Assembly: GCA_027482185.1 (NCBI GenBank)
Contig: JAIXWF010000013.1
Location: 1,736,001 to 1,800,000 of the forward strand
DNA: 64,000 bases
Direction: 5' to 3'
Origin: Opitutaceae bacterium
GTDB lineage: Bacteria > Verrucomicrobiota > Verrucomicrobiia > Opitutales > Opitutaceae
Of this stretch, positions 54,637-63,084 are shown piece after piece. The notes under the pieces are model-generated. The model worked only from the letters and a program-made list of their open reading frames with translations, ran no database searches and was not told the origin of the DNA. Position numbers and translations under genes: made by a program. Positions within the stretch are counted from its first letter, which is position 1. Each line of letters begins with the position of its first letter.

Positions 54637-55241
54637 GGCAGCGGCCGCGGCAGCGAAAGTTTCAGCAGTTCCGGGGAAGGCCGCAGCCCCGCCGCTTTGA
54701 GCGCCCCGATGGCCAACCGGTAGCGCAGGGTGCCGTCCGGCTGCACCACCAGATCGATCGCCGCGCCCGAACCCGTTTCCGGCGTGCCGAATCCGACGAG
54801 GAGCACCGGGCGGCCCTGCAGGCTTGCCCGGAGGCGCTCGCCCGCCGCCTTCCCCGGTCGCTCGATGAGGATCACGTGGCAATTTCCCGCGGCGGCCTCA
54901 GCTCCCTGTACGACCTCGACGGGTCGGCCGTGAACCGCCCTGTCCGCAAGCGCCTGCGCGATCGCGCGCCCGGCCTCGGGATCGGCCAGCAAACCGATGC
55001 GGAACGGACGCCCCGTCGGGGGCACCCCGGCCGGCCAACGGATGTGCTCGGCAAACGCCGCCAGATAGCCGGCCACCACCCGATGGAGTTCCGCCGCTTC
55101 GGCCGTCTCCCGGACCGGTTCCGGACGGGACTGCGCCGCGGCCGGCACCGCGGCCGCCAGCATCAGCGCGGCCGCAAGCCGCAGGGCGCGCCGACAGAGG
55201 CGTTTCCCCGCGGGCTGTTGGTCGCCGGTCCGGTACGTCAT
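54633..55241 (-). CDS. YfiR family (DUF4154) periplasmic protein
   Basis: A 202-residue secreted protein; the basic N-terminus and hydrophobic stretch end near AAAQ (residue ~37). The mature part shows the YfiR pattern: VVAGYLAAFAEHIRWP, then RIGLLADPEAGRAIAQAL, GRPVEVVQ, NCHVILIE and LLVGFGTPE. Pseudomonas YfiR binds and inhibits the membrane diguanylate cyclase YfiN and carries disulfide bonds; this protein has only one cysteine after the signal. It starts one base after the TonB receptor stop and overlaps the kinase start by four bases, so all three are probably translated together. Confidence 0.85.
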   Translation of the reverse strand: MTYRTGDQQPAGKRLCRRALRLAAALMLAAAVPAAAQSRPEPVRETAEAAELHRVVAGYLAAFAEHIRWPAGVPPTGRPFRIGLLADPEAGRAIAQALADRAVHGRPVEVVQGAEAAAGNCHVILIERPGKAAGERLRASLQGRPVLLVGFGTPETGSGAAIDLVVQPDGTLRYRLAIGALKAAGLRPSPELLKLSLPRPLP

Positions 55242-55242
55242 G

Positions 55243-57189
55243 CTAGCGTCGATACGAGAGCTCGGCGTAGAAACTCCGCGGGATCTCGGCATTCGCGGGG
55301 AAGCCCGGGCTGCGGACGAACTCCGGGTGGCGGGGATCCAGCAGGTCCTTGGCCCCGATCGCCAACTCGAAGTCCTCGTCCCAGCGCCGCACCAGGCGCA
55401 CGTCAGCTCCCAGATATGCCGGCACCTGGATCGCCGCGCGGCTGCCGGTGTAGCGCAGCATTACGGTCGCGCTCCAGCGGGCGCCGAGGTTCAGCACGGC
55501 GCTGAGCTGCCCTTGTTGCCGAGCGGAAAGCCCTTCCTGCCGCCGGGCCGCGGGATCGGCGCCGTTTCCGTTCACCCGGAGCTCGGGGGTCAGCAGTGCC
55601 CAGGAGGCCCGGATCCGGCACCAATCGCCCACCTGGCGCACGATTCCGAACTCGGCCCCCGAGCCCCGGCCGCTCATCTCGTTCGCCGGCGTCGAAATGA
55701 TCAGCGCGGGATTGGCCGGATCGGTTCGGGCCACGTTGCTGGGCAAGCCGTCGTACCGGTTGACGAACGCCGCCAGATCGAGCGTCCACGCCGTGCCCGC
55801 CCGGTGCCTGAAGCCGGCCTCCCATGCCACCACCTCTGCCAGCGGCCGGCTCCGGTTCGGCACGCTCCGGATGCTCGGGGTCCCGGGAATCTCGATCGTC
55901 AAATCGTAATCGGCGAGCGCCGGGGTCTGGAGACCGCGCGACACGGTGGCCCAGGCGGTCGCTGCGCCCGACGGCGTCCAAGTCGCCCCGAGGTGCGGCA
56001 TCGCCTCCCAGCCGGTGAAGTGGTTGCGCTCGAGCTTCAGCCCGGCGCGCAGACTGGCACGGTCCCGCACCAATTCGATCCGGTCGGCCGCCGCAACGCT
56101 CCACGTCCCGAGGCTGCGGACGGCCGGATCGTAACGGTGGCCGGTCTGGCCCCCGGCTTCGTTGCGCGAGACCTGGTGGCCGAGGCCCCACGTGAGCTCA
56201 TGGCGCCCGGTCCGGCCCAGCGCATGGTTGAAGTCGAAGCTGAACGTGTCGGTGTCGCTCGTGGCCGGGGCGGCCTCCCGCCGCGTCGCATCCCAGTAGG
56301 CCACGGCCTCGAGCCGTCCCGCCGCCGGCGCGGGCTGGCTCCAGCGACCGAGGAGATTCCAGCCCCGCGAATCGAAAGTCCCGGCCTGCCGCGCCACGTA
56401 CTGCCGCAACTGCCCGCCGAACACCTCGCCCTGCAGCGACAGGCGGCGATCGTCGCCGGCCGTACGGTCGACCCGGAACCCCGCCCGCCGTTGGCTCCAG
56501 TCGTCGTCCAGCCCGGCGCCCGCCGCGCTTTCGGTCTCTCCCCGCCGGAACGCGCGCGCCCACACCCGGTAGGCGGTCGCGGGCCCGGCGGTGCCGCCGT
56601 AACGGAGATTCAGATACGCCGGCTCGAAGGTGCCGCCGCCGGCTTCCGCCAGCGTCCCCTGCGTGTCCCAGGCGGGCTTGGACACGATGTTGACCACGCC
56701 GCTGAACGCGTTCACGCCCCACGCCGCCCCGACCGGCCCGCGCACCACCTCGATGCGGGCCACGTCGGCGAGCAGCGTGTCCTGCGCATCCCAGAAAATG
56801 CCGCCGAGCTGCGGGGACAGCACCGAACGCCCGTCCTGCATCACCAGCACCTTGCCGTTGAACTCGTTGTCGAAGCCCCGGATGCCGACCGCGAAGCGCT
56901 GGGCATTGATGCGCGCCACGCCGAGTCCCGGCGCGAGGCGCAGCGCTTCCGCCGGCGAACGCGCCCCGACGCTCCGCATCTCTTCCGGCGTGATCACGCG
57001 CAGCGCCGCGGGAATCGTCCAGGCCGGCTCCGCTCTTTTTGAAGGCGCCGAAACCGGAATCCGGGCGAGCTGCGCGAGATCGGCCCACGGCGCCGGTGCC
57101 GCCGCCGCGCCGACCGCCGTCGCGCAGCCATAGGCCGCCCAGCGCCGCCAACGGCCCGGCCGGGATGGGGAGACTCCTCTCGCCGTCAT
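55243..57189 (-). CDS. TonB-dependent receptor, sensor-type, first gene of the YfiR-kinase operon
   Basis: A 648-residue outer-membrane receptor, compact compared with the other two in this window. Signal peptide to about residue 36. The plug covers ~40-165: VITPEEMRSVGARSPAEAL, VGIRGFDNEFNGKVLVMQDG, VARIEVVRGPVGAAWGVNAFSG, VVNIVSK. The barrel (~170-648) is close in size to BtuB/CirA-type receptors. No N-terminal STN signalling domain is present, so FecA-style anti-sigma signalling is unlikely. The immediate neighbours are YfiR and a CHASE8-like kinase. The ligand is unknown. Confidence 0.92.
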   Translation of the reverse strand: MTARGVSPSRPGRWRRWAAYGCATAVGAAAAPAPWADLAQLARIPVSAPSKRAEPAWTIPAALRVITPEEMRSVGARSPAEALRLAPGLGVARINAQRFAVGIRGFDNEFNGKVLVMQDGRSVLSPQLGGIFWDAQDTLLADVARIEVVRGPVGAAWGVNAFSGVVNIVSKPAWDTQGTLAEAGGGTFEPAYLNLRYGGTAGPATAYRVWARAFRRGETESAAGAGLDDDWSQRRAGFRVDRTAGDDRRLSLQGEVFGGQLRQYVARQAGTFDSRGWNLLGRWSQPAPAAGRLEAVAYWDATRREAAPATSDTDTFSFDFNHALGRTGRHELTWGLGHQVSRNEAGGQTGHRYDPAVRSLGTWSVAAADRIELVRDRASLRAGLKLERNHFTGWEAMPHLGATWTPSGAATAWATVSRGLQTPALADYDLTIEIPGTPSIRSVPNRSRPLAEVVAWEAGFRHRAGTAWTLDLAAFVNRYDGLPSNVARTDPANPALIISTPANEMSGRGSGAEFGIVRQVGDWCRIRASWALLTPELRVNGNGADPAARRQEGLSARQQGQLSAVLNLGARWSATVMLRYTGSRAAIQVPAYLGADVRLVRRWDEDFELAIGAKDLLDPRHPEFVRSPGFPANAEIPRSFYAELSYRR

Positions 57190-57343
57190 GCGCGCGGACC
57201 GTACGCGCCCGGGCTTCGCTGGCAAATGTCAACTGTGTCAGTCGGCGGAGGCCCGGCCCGGAGGCCCGACCGTTGACGTCAACCGGATTGCGCCGCTTTC
57301 GGCTCGGCAACGCCGCTCTTTCCGCCCTCATTGGCTCCACCCT
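57190..57343. promoter_or_regulatory. Divergent promoter region with a GTTGACGTCAAC palindrome
   Basis: 154 bases between the TonB receptor operon and a Gfo/Idh gene. A perfect 12-bp palindrome GTTGACGTCAAC lies at 57272-57283. A related TGTCAACTGTGTCA stretch lies at 57226-57239. A repressor or activator operator is plausible. No -10/-35 boxes were assigned. Confidence 0.45.
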
Positions 57344-58669
57344 ATGTCCGCCCTGCGCCCCTCCCCCGCCGCGCCTTCGGCGCCCGCCCACCTCACCCGC
57401 CGCGCCGCGCTCAAACGCGGTCTCGCCGGCATTGTCGCCGCCGGCTTCGCGCCGAACTTTTTCCCGGCCCGGCTCTTCGGCCAGACCGCCCCCAGCAACC
57501 GGCTCAACGTCGGCGTGGTCGGCACCGGCCTCATCGCCTCCAGCCACATCGGCACGCTCACCGGCCGCGACGACGCGCGCATCCTCGCCGTCTGCGACGT
57601 CAACCGCGCCAAGGCCGAAAAGGCCCGCGACCGCATCGACGCCGCCTACGGCCGCAACCGCGAGAGCGGCTCCGCCCGCGGCGTCGCCGTCCACGCGCTC
57701 CACGAGGAACTGATCGCCCGGCCCGACCTCGACGTCGTCTTCGTCTGCACCCCCGACCACTGGCACGCCGCGGTCAGCAAGCTCGCGATGGAATCCGGCA
57801 AGGATGTCTATTGCGAGAAGCCGCTGACGCTCACCGTCCGCGAGGGCCGCGTCCTCGTCGACACCGCCCGCCGCTACGGCCGTATCCTGCAAACCGGTAC
57901 GCAGCAGCGCTCGAACAAGTCGTTTCGCAAGGCCGCCGAGATCGTCCGCAACGGCTGGATCGGCGACATCAAACTCATCCGTACCCGCCTCGGCGAATTT
58001 CCCGCCGCGGCCGCGCTGCCGGAGGAACCGACGCCCGCCGGCTTCGACTACGACCGCTGGCTCGGACCCACGCCCTGGCGCCCCTACAACGCCGAGCGCG
58101 TCAAGGGGGACTACGGCGGCGGTTGGCGCTGCTTCCTCGAATACGGCGGCCGCAAGAACGGCGACTGGGGCGCCCATCATTTCGATATCATCCAGAACGC
58201 GCTCGGCATGGACGGCTCCGGCCCGGTCGAGTTCATTCCGATCGGCCACGAGGGCTGCAAGTATCAGACGCACATCTACGCCAACGGCGTGCGCGTCGAG
58301 CGCCACGACACCGGCACCAAGGCGATGATCGAGTTCCAAGGGACCAAGGGCACGGTCTGGGTTTCCCGCGACGATTTCCTCGAGACCGACCCGCCCGAGC
58401 TCGCCGCCCGCCCGCTCCGGGCGGACGACGTCCGCGTCTACGCCAGCGACAACCACCACAGCGATTTCTTCGCCTGCGTGCGCACCCGCCAGCACCCGAT
58501 CGCCGATGTCGAGGTCGGCCACCGCACCGCGACCATCTGCCACCTCAACGTCATTGCCGCGCAACTCGGCCGCACCGTGCGCTGGGATCCAAAGACCGAA
58601 ACCACGCCCGGCGACCCCGTCGCCGCTCGCCTCCTCGATCGCCCCCGCCGCGCCGGTTACGCCCTCTGA
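57344..58669 (+). CDS. Gfo/Idh/MocA family oxidoreductase, Tat-exported
   Basis: A 441-residue NAD(P)-dependent dehydrogenase-fold protein. ATG at 57344 gives a twin-arginine signal (LTRRAALKRGLAGIVAAGFA). The Rossmann motif is VGVVGTGLIASSHIG, followed by LAVCDVNRAK and FVCTPDHWHA. The sugar-binding EKP motif is YCEKPLTLTV. The C-terminal sheet domain includes DWGAHHFDIIQNALGMDG. The substrate is unknown; exported members are common in Verrucomicrobiota and are linked by inference to sugar oxidation or deglycosylation. A HEAT-repeat protein gene follows 17 bases later. Confidence 0.9.
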   Translation: MSALRPSPAAPSAPAHLTRRAALKRGLAGIVAAGFAPNFFPARLFGQTAPSNRLNVGVVGTGLIASSHIGTLTGRDDARILAVCDVNRAKAEKARDRIDAAYGRNRESGSARGVAVHALHEELIARPDLDVVFVCTPDHWHAAVSKLAMESGKDVYCEKPLTLTVREGRVLVDTARRYGRILQTGTQQRSNKSFRKAAEIVRNGWIGDIKLIRTRLGEFPAAAALPEEPTPAGFDYDRWLGPTPWRPYNAERVKGDYGGGWRCFLEYGGRKNGDWGAHHFDIIQNALGMDGSGPVEFIPIGHEGCKYQTHIYANGVRVERHDTGTKAMIEFQGTKGTVWVSRDDFLETDPPELAARPLRADDVRVYASDNHHSDFFACVRTRQHPIADVEVGHRTATICHLNVIAAQLGRTVRWDPKTETTPGDPVAARLLDRPRRAGYAL

Positions 58670-58686
58670 GCCCCGCCCTACCCGTC

Positions 58687-60939
58687 ATGTCACGCTTTAC
58701 CCTGCTCCTCGCCCTCGTCGTCACCCTGCACGCCGCCGAACCGGCCGCCGATCTCGGTGCGCTCACGTTCTCGGGCGACCAATCGGCGCTCGATGCCCTC
58801 GACCGGGAAATCGGCGCCGCCGGCGCCGACGCCGCCAAACTGGCCGCCCTCGAATCGCGCCTGCTCGCCGTCCTTCAGCGCAAGGATTCGAGCTTCGCCG
58901 CCCGCCAAGCCGTCGCCCAACGTCTCGGTTCGCTCCTCGCCCAAGGTTCCGCTCCGGCCAAGCCGGCGACGTACCGCGTGCTCGGCAACCTGCTCGCCGA
59001 CGAACGCGACTCCGACGTCGCCCGCCTTGCCCTCGAACCGGCCGCCGGCGCCGCGATCGACACTCTGTTTCTCAATGCCGTGGCCAAGACTTCCGGCCGG
59101 CCCCGCCTCGGCCTGATCGACTCCCTCGGCCGCCGCCGGACCCCGGCCGCCGTTCCCCCGCTGGCGGCGCTGCTGCGCGACAACGATGCCGCCACGGCCG
59201 CCGCGGCGGCCCGCGCCCTCGGTCAAATCGGCGGCGAAGCGGCGCTGAACGCCCTCGCCGGCGGCCCCGCCTCCCCCGCCGTCGCGAAGGCTCAATTGGC
59301 CGCCGCGTCGTCGCTGCCCGCGCCCGCCGCCGCGGTCGCGCTGCGCAAACTGGCCGGCGATGCCGCACTGCCCGCCTCCGTTCGCGCCGCCGCCTTCCGG
59401 GCCTCGCTCGACGCCGATCCGGCCGACACCGCGACCCGCCTCGGCGCCGCGTTCACCGGCAGCGATGCCGCCCTCAAAGCGGCGGCACTCGAAGCCGTCG
59501 CCACCTCGAAGGCCCCCGGCCTCGTCGCCGCGCTCGCCGCCAACCTCGCCGGCTACGACCCCGTGACCCAGGCCGCCGTCATCGCGGCCTTCGGCCGCCG
59601 CGCCGACCCGGCCGCCACCGCCGCCGTCTCCGCCGCCGCCAAGCACGCCGACGCCGAAGTCCGCGGAGCTGCCGTCTCCGCCCTCGGCTTCCTGCCGGGC
59701 TCCGCCGCCACCGCCGGTCTCCTCGCCGGCGTCGCCGCCGGCGACGACAGCGAGGCCGCCAAGCTCGCCCGCCAGAGCCTCACCCGCCTGAACGGTCCCG
59801 GTGTCGCCGCCGCCATTCTTGCCGGCGCCGAACGCGGCGAGCCCGCCTTGCGTGCCGTCTATCTCGAAGCCCTCGCCCTCCGCGCCATGAGCGACGGCCT
59901 CCCGCTGCTGCTCGCCGCGCGCAAGGATGCGGCAGCCCCCGTCCGCCTCGCCGCCGCCGCCGCCCTCGGCGACCTCGGTACCACGGCCCAATTGGGTGCG
60001 CTGCTCGATTGGACGCTCGGCGCGACCGACGAGGCCGAGCAGACCCGCGCGCTTCGTTCGGTGGTCAACGTGATCCTGCGTCAGCCCGCCGGCGCCGGCC
60101 GCGGCGCCGCGCTCTTTGCCGCTATCGACCAATCCGCTCCGGCCGTCGCGATTCGGCTGCTGCCCGCACTCGGCCGCCTCGGCGATGCCGAGGCCGCCGC
60201 CTGCGCCGCGCGCCAGGCGCTCCGCGGCGATGCCAAGCTCGCCGACGCCGCCGTCGCCGCGCTCGGCCGCTGGCCCGATGCCTCCGCTGTCCCGGCCCTC
60301 GTGGACATCGCCGAAAAATCTTCCCTGACCGGTCCCGCCAAGGCGGCCCGCGATGCCGTCCTCCGGCACCACGGCCGTATCCGCGATGTGTGGACCGAAG
60401 CCTCGTCCGTCTTGGTCGGCCGGTTGCTCGCCAAGGAAACCGACGCCGCCGGCCGCGCCCCGCTGCTCGCGTTGCTCCACCGCGCCCGCGATGCCGCCGC
60501 GCTCAAGCTCGCCGAATCGCTGGGCGCCGAAGGTGCGCTGGCGGCGGAAGTCATCCGCGCCAACGGCAAGGGCGAACCCGGCGTCCGGGTTTCCGGCGGC
60601 TCCGGCGCCCGCAACGTCCTCGATTTCAAATCCTCGACCCGCTGGACCGTGCCCGCCGCCGGCGAAGAGTGGATCGAGCTCGACTTCAAGGTCGGCCGCC
60701 CCCTGCGCACGCTCATCCTCGACCAGTCCACGCGCACCGGCGAGTTCCCTGAGAAATACGAAGTGTACGTGTCGGACCGACCCGAGGCCGTCGGCACGCC
60801 CGTCGCCTCCGGCACCGGCCAACGCAACCAGACCGTGATCTCGTTGCCCGCCGGCACCCGCGGCCGCTACGTGACGATCAAGAACGTCGCACCGCGCGCC
60901 GACAGTTCTTGGACCGTGACCGATCTCTACGTCGATTGA
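58687..60939 (+). CDS. Secreted HEAT-repeat protein with C-terminal discoidin-like domain
   Basis: A 750-residue protein with signal peptide (residues ~1-17). Most of the chain is a series of alanine/leucine-rich helical repeats (PAAVPPLAALLRDNDAATA, AARALGQIGGEAALNALA, VRLAAAAALGDLGTTAQLGA) of the HEAT/PBS-lyase type. The last ~130 residues look like an F5/8 type C (discoidin) beta domain: WIELDFKVGRPLRTLILDQS, YEVYVSDRPEAV, GRYVTIKNV. That combination suggests a scaffold binding protein or glycan at the cell surface. It is probably co-transcribed with the upstream Gfo/Idh gene. Confidence 0.83.
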   Translation: MSRFTLLLALVVTLHAAEPAADLGALTFSGDQSALDALDREIGAAGADAAKLAALESRLLAVLQRKDSSFAARQAVAQRLGSLLAQGSAPAKPATYRVLGNLLADERDSDVARLALEPAAGAAIDTLFLNAVAKTSGRPRLGLIDSLGRRRTPAAVPPLAALLRDNDAATAAAAARALGQIGGEAALNALAGGPASPAVAKAQLAAASSLPAPAAAVALRKLAGDAALPASVRAAAFRASLDADPADTATRLGAAFTGSDAALKAAALEAVATSKAPGLVAALAANLAGYDPVTQAAVIAAFGRRADPAATAAVSAAAKHADAEVRGAAVSALGFLPGSAATAGLLAGVAAGDDSEAAKLARQSLTRLNGPGVAAAILAGAERGEPALRAVYLEALALRAMSDGLPLLLAARKDAAAPVRLAAAAALGDLGTTAQLGALLDWTLGATDEAEQTRALRSVVNVILRQPAGAGRGAALFAAIDQSAPAVAIRLLPALGRLGDAEAAACAARQALRGDAKLADAAVAALGRWPDASAVPALVDIAEKSSLTGPAKAARDAVLRHHGRIRDVWTEASSVLVGRLLAKETDAAGRAPLLALLHRARDAAALKLAESLGAEGALAAEVIRANGKGEPGVRVSGGSGARNVLDFKSSTRWTVPAAGEEWIELDFKVGRPLRTLILDQSTRTGEFPEKYEVYVSDRPEAVGTPVASGTGQRNQTVISLPAGTRGRYVTIKNVAPRADSSWTVTDLYVD

Positions 60940-60952
60940 GGTCGCCGTCCGC

Positions 60953-61003
60953 CCGCCGGTCGATTTTCCGACCGGCGGTGCGCGCCGGGATCAACCCGGC
61001 GCG
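60953..61003. terminator. Two tandem perfect hairpins between convergent genes
   Basis: A 10-bp perfect stem (60953-60962 / 60969-60978, loop ATTTTC) and a 9-bp perfect stem (60981-60989 / 60995-61003, loop ATCAA) lie between two converging genes. No strong T-tract is present, so they may work as bidirectional barriers or RNA 3'-end stabilisers. Confidence 0.6.
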
Positions 61004-61008
61004 GTGCT

Positions 61009-62313
61009 TCAGACAAGGCTCCACGGCCCGCGCATCGAGCGCGTCCGCATCCGGTTCGCGATCGCGTCGTCGACAAACCGCTCCGCCGCCGGATCCCACT
61101 TGAGCGGGCGCTTCAGCTGCATCGCGATGTTGCCGAGGTTGCACACCGTCGTCGTGCGGTGGCCGAATTCGACGTCGGAGATCGGGCGGGCCCGCGTCCG
61201 GATCGCCTGCAGGAAATTGTCGTGATGATTCAGGCTCGAGGGCAACTTCACCGCACCCTTGCCGGACTGCGCCGTGATTTCCTTGAGCAGCGCCGGATCC
61301 GAAGCCGTGCTCGCGCTGCGGGAAACGTCCACCCAGCCGCGCTCGCCGAAGAAGCGGACGTTGCCGTCGGAGACGCCGTCGTAGCGGGTCCGGCAGCGCA
61401 GCGCCACGCCGCTCGCGTAGCGGCACGTGAAGTCGACCTTGGTCGCGGTGGAAAACAGTCCCGTCGTCGGGAATTCGCCGTCGCCGACGACCTCGACCGG
61501 ACCGGATTCGTCCATGCCGAGCGCCCACTGCGCGATGTCGATGTAGTGCGCGCCCCAATTCGTCACCTGGCCGGCGGCGTAATCGAGGATGAAGCGGAAG
61601 TTGTAGTGGCAGCCCTGCCGCGTGTACGGCTGGAACGGCGCCGGCCCGACCCACAGGTCCCAGTCGAGGCCCGCGGGCACCGGCTCCGGTTTCCAATTCG
61701 CGCCGACGTACTTGTTGTTCGCCGGAATCAGGATCTCGATGCGGCTGAGCTTGCCCATCCCGCCGTTGCGGATGAATTCCGCCGTGTCGTGGAAGCGGCG
61801 CGACGAACGTTGCTGCGTGCCGGTCTGGGCGACGCGACCGTACTTCCGTGCCGCGGAGACCATCGCGCGGCCTTCCTCGATCGTGAGCGTGAGCGGTTTC
61901 TCCACGTACACGTCCTTGCCGTTGCGCATCGCCTCGATCGCGTTGAGCGCGTGCCAGTTGTCGGGCGTGCAGACCATCACGGCGTCGATGTCGGCGCGCG
62001 CGGTCAGTTCGCGGAAATCGTTGTACGCGGTGCAATCGCGGTTGCCGTAGGCGGCGTTGACCTTCGCGGCCGCGAGGTCGCGGTGCACCTTGTCGACGTC
62101 GCACACGGCCAGAATGCGCACGTCGTCGAAGCCGAGCAGCGTGTCGAGGTGGCCCTGGGCAATGTTGCCGGTGCCGATGAAACCGACGGTGATCTTCTTG
62201 CTCGGCGCGGTCTGGCCGAGCACGCGCGACGGCAGGAACGAGGGAAACGCGGCGGCGGCCGAAACGAGACTCGTGTTGCGCAGGAAAGCGCGGCGGGAAA
62301 GCAGGGGATTCAT
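61009..62313 (-). CDS. Gfo/Idh/MocA family oxidoreductase, Tat-exported (second copy)
   Basis: A 434-residue protein with twin-arginine signal (LSRRAFLRNTSLVSAAAAF). Rossmann motif VGFIGTGNIAQGHLDTL, then LAVCDVDKVH, MVCTPDNWHAL, and the EKP motif YVEKPLTLTIEEGR. The C-terminal domain includes TNWGAHYIDIAQWALGMDES. Clearly related to, but distinct from, the plus-strand copy at 57344. The last residues (MRTRSMRGPWSLV) end close to the tandem hairpins. The start lies 19 bases after a HEAT-repeat gene on the same strand. Confidence 0.92.
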   Translation of the reverse strand: MNPLLSRRAFLRNTSLVSAAAAFPSFLPSRVLGQTAPSKKITVGFIGTGNIAQGHLDTLLGFDDVRILAVCDVDKVHRDLAAAKVNAAYGNRDCTAYNDFRELTARADIDAVMVCTPDNWHALNAIEAMRNGKDVYVEKPLTLTIEEGRAMVSAARKYGRVAQTGTQQRSSRRFHDTAEFIRNGGMGKLSRIEILIPANNKYVGANWKPEPVPAGLDWDLWVGPAPFQPYTRQGCHYNFRFILDYAAGQVTNWGAHYIDIAQWALGMDESGPVEVVGDGEFPTTGLFSTATKVDFTCRYASGVALRCRTRYDGVSDGNVRFFGERGWVDVSRSASTASDPALLKEITAQSGKGAVKLPSSLNHHDNFLQAIRTRARPISDVEFGHRTTTVCNLGNIAMQLKRPLKWDPAAERFVDDAIANRMRTRSMRGPWSLV

Positions 62314-62332
62314 GGTGGTGCGTGCCGGGGGT

Positions 62333-62908
62333 TCAGGATTTCGCCGTCAGCCGTTCGACGGCGCGGGCTGCCGCGGTGCGCACGGCCGCGGGTTCTTTTG
62401 CGTCGGCCTGGATGGCCTGGATTGCAGCCAACGCGGTCCGGTCGCCCCGGAGCGCGATCGATCCGATCAGGCCGGCCTTCGCGTCGCCCGAAAGCTTGCC
62501 CAGCGCGTCGCGGTAGGCCGCATCGACCGCCGGATTCTCGATGCCGTCGAGGGCGAACCGCGCGGCATCCGCGGTCGCCTTGTCGTTGAGCAACGGCGTC
62601 ACCGCCGGCACGCACTCGGCCGTGCCGATCAGGGCCAGCATGCGGCAGACGAACAGCTGCCCGACCGCGGTCAGGCCCGGCGCCGCCAGCGCCTGGATCA
62701 GCTTTTTCTCCATCGCCGGCCGCTGCGCCGGTTCGGCGTTCATCACCATGGCCCGGACCGTGGAGCCGAACGTGCGGTCGCTCCCGTGGTCCAGCTTCAC
62801 GATCTCGGCCCAAGGGTCGGGACTCGCGACAAATTGTTCCTCATAGGCGCGGAACGGATCGTTTTCGGGGCGGACCCGGGGTGGCCGGGCGGGTGATTTT
62901 TCTGCCAT
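62333..62908 (-). CDS. Small HEAT-repeat protein
   Basis: A 191-residue protein without a signal peptide, starting MAEKSPARPPRVRPENDPF. The C-terminal ~150 residues are helical HEAT-like repeats (PAMEKKLIQALAAPGLTAVG, RMLALIGTAECVPAVTPLLN, DALGKLSGDAKAGLIGSIAL, AVRTAAARAVERL). It probably forms an operon with the Gfo/Idh gene 19 bases downstream. The pairing mirrors the plus-strand Gfo/Idh-HEAT pair. Confidence 0.78.
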   Translation of the reverse strand: MAEKSPARPPRVRPENDPFRAYEEQFVASPDPWAEIVKLDHGSDRTFGSTVRAMVMNAEPAQRPAMEKKLIQALAAPGLTAVGQLFVCRMLALIGTAECVPAVTPLLNDKATADAARFALDGIENPAVDAAYRDALGKLSGDAKAGLIGSIALRGDRTALAAIQAIQADAKEPAAVRTAAARAVERLTAKS

Positions 62909-63084
62909 AACGGGGAGGGGGTGCTGACCGAAGATCCCTCGGTTGTAACGGCGCCGGGCCGCAGATCGAGTCTCATCGCGGTTAAGCCGTTAATTCGTCT
63001 CGCCGCCGGGCTGCACGAAAGTGTGATGTCGCCGCGCGTGAAATTCCTTCCGCCCGGGCGATGGTCACCCCACCCGCCCCTGCC

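Noticed and set aside
55243-57189. FecA-type transducer with anti-sigma signalling
   Set aside because: No STN domain between the signal peptide and plug, and no FecI/FecR-like genes in the window.
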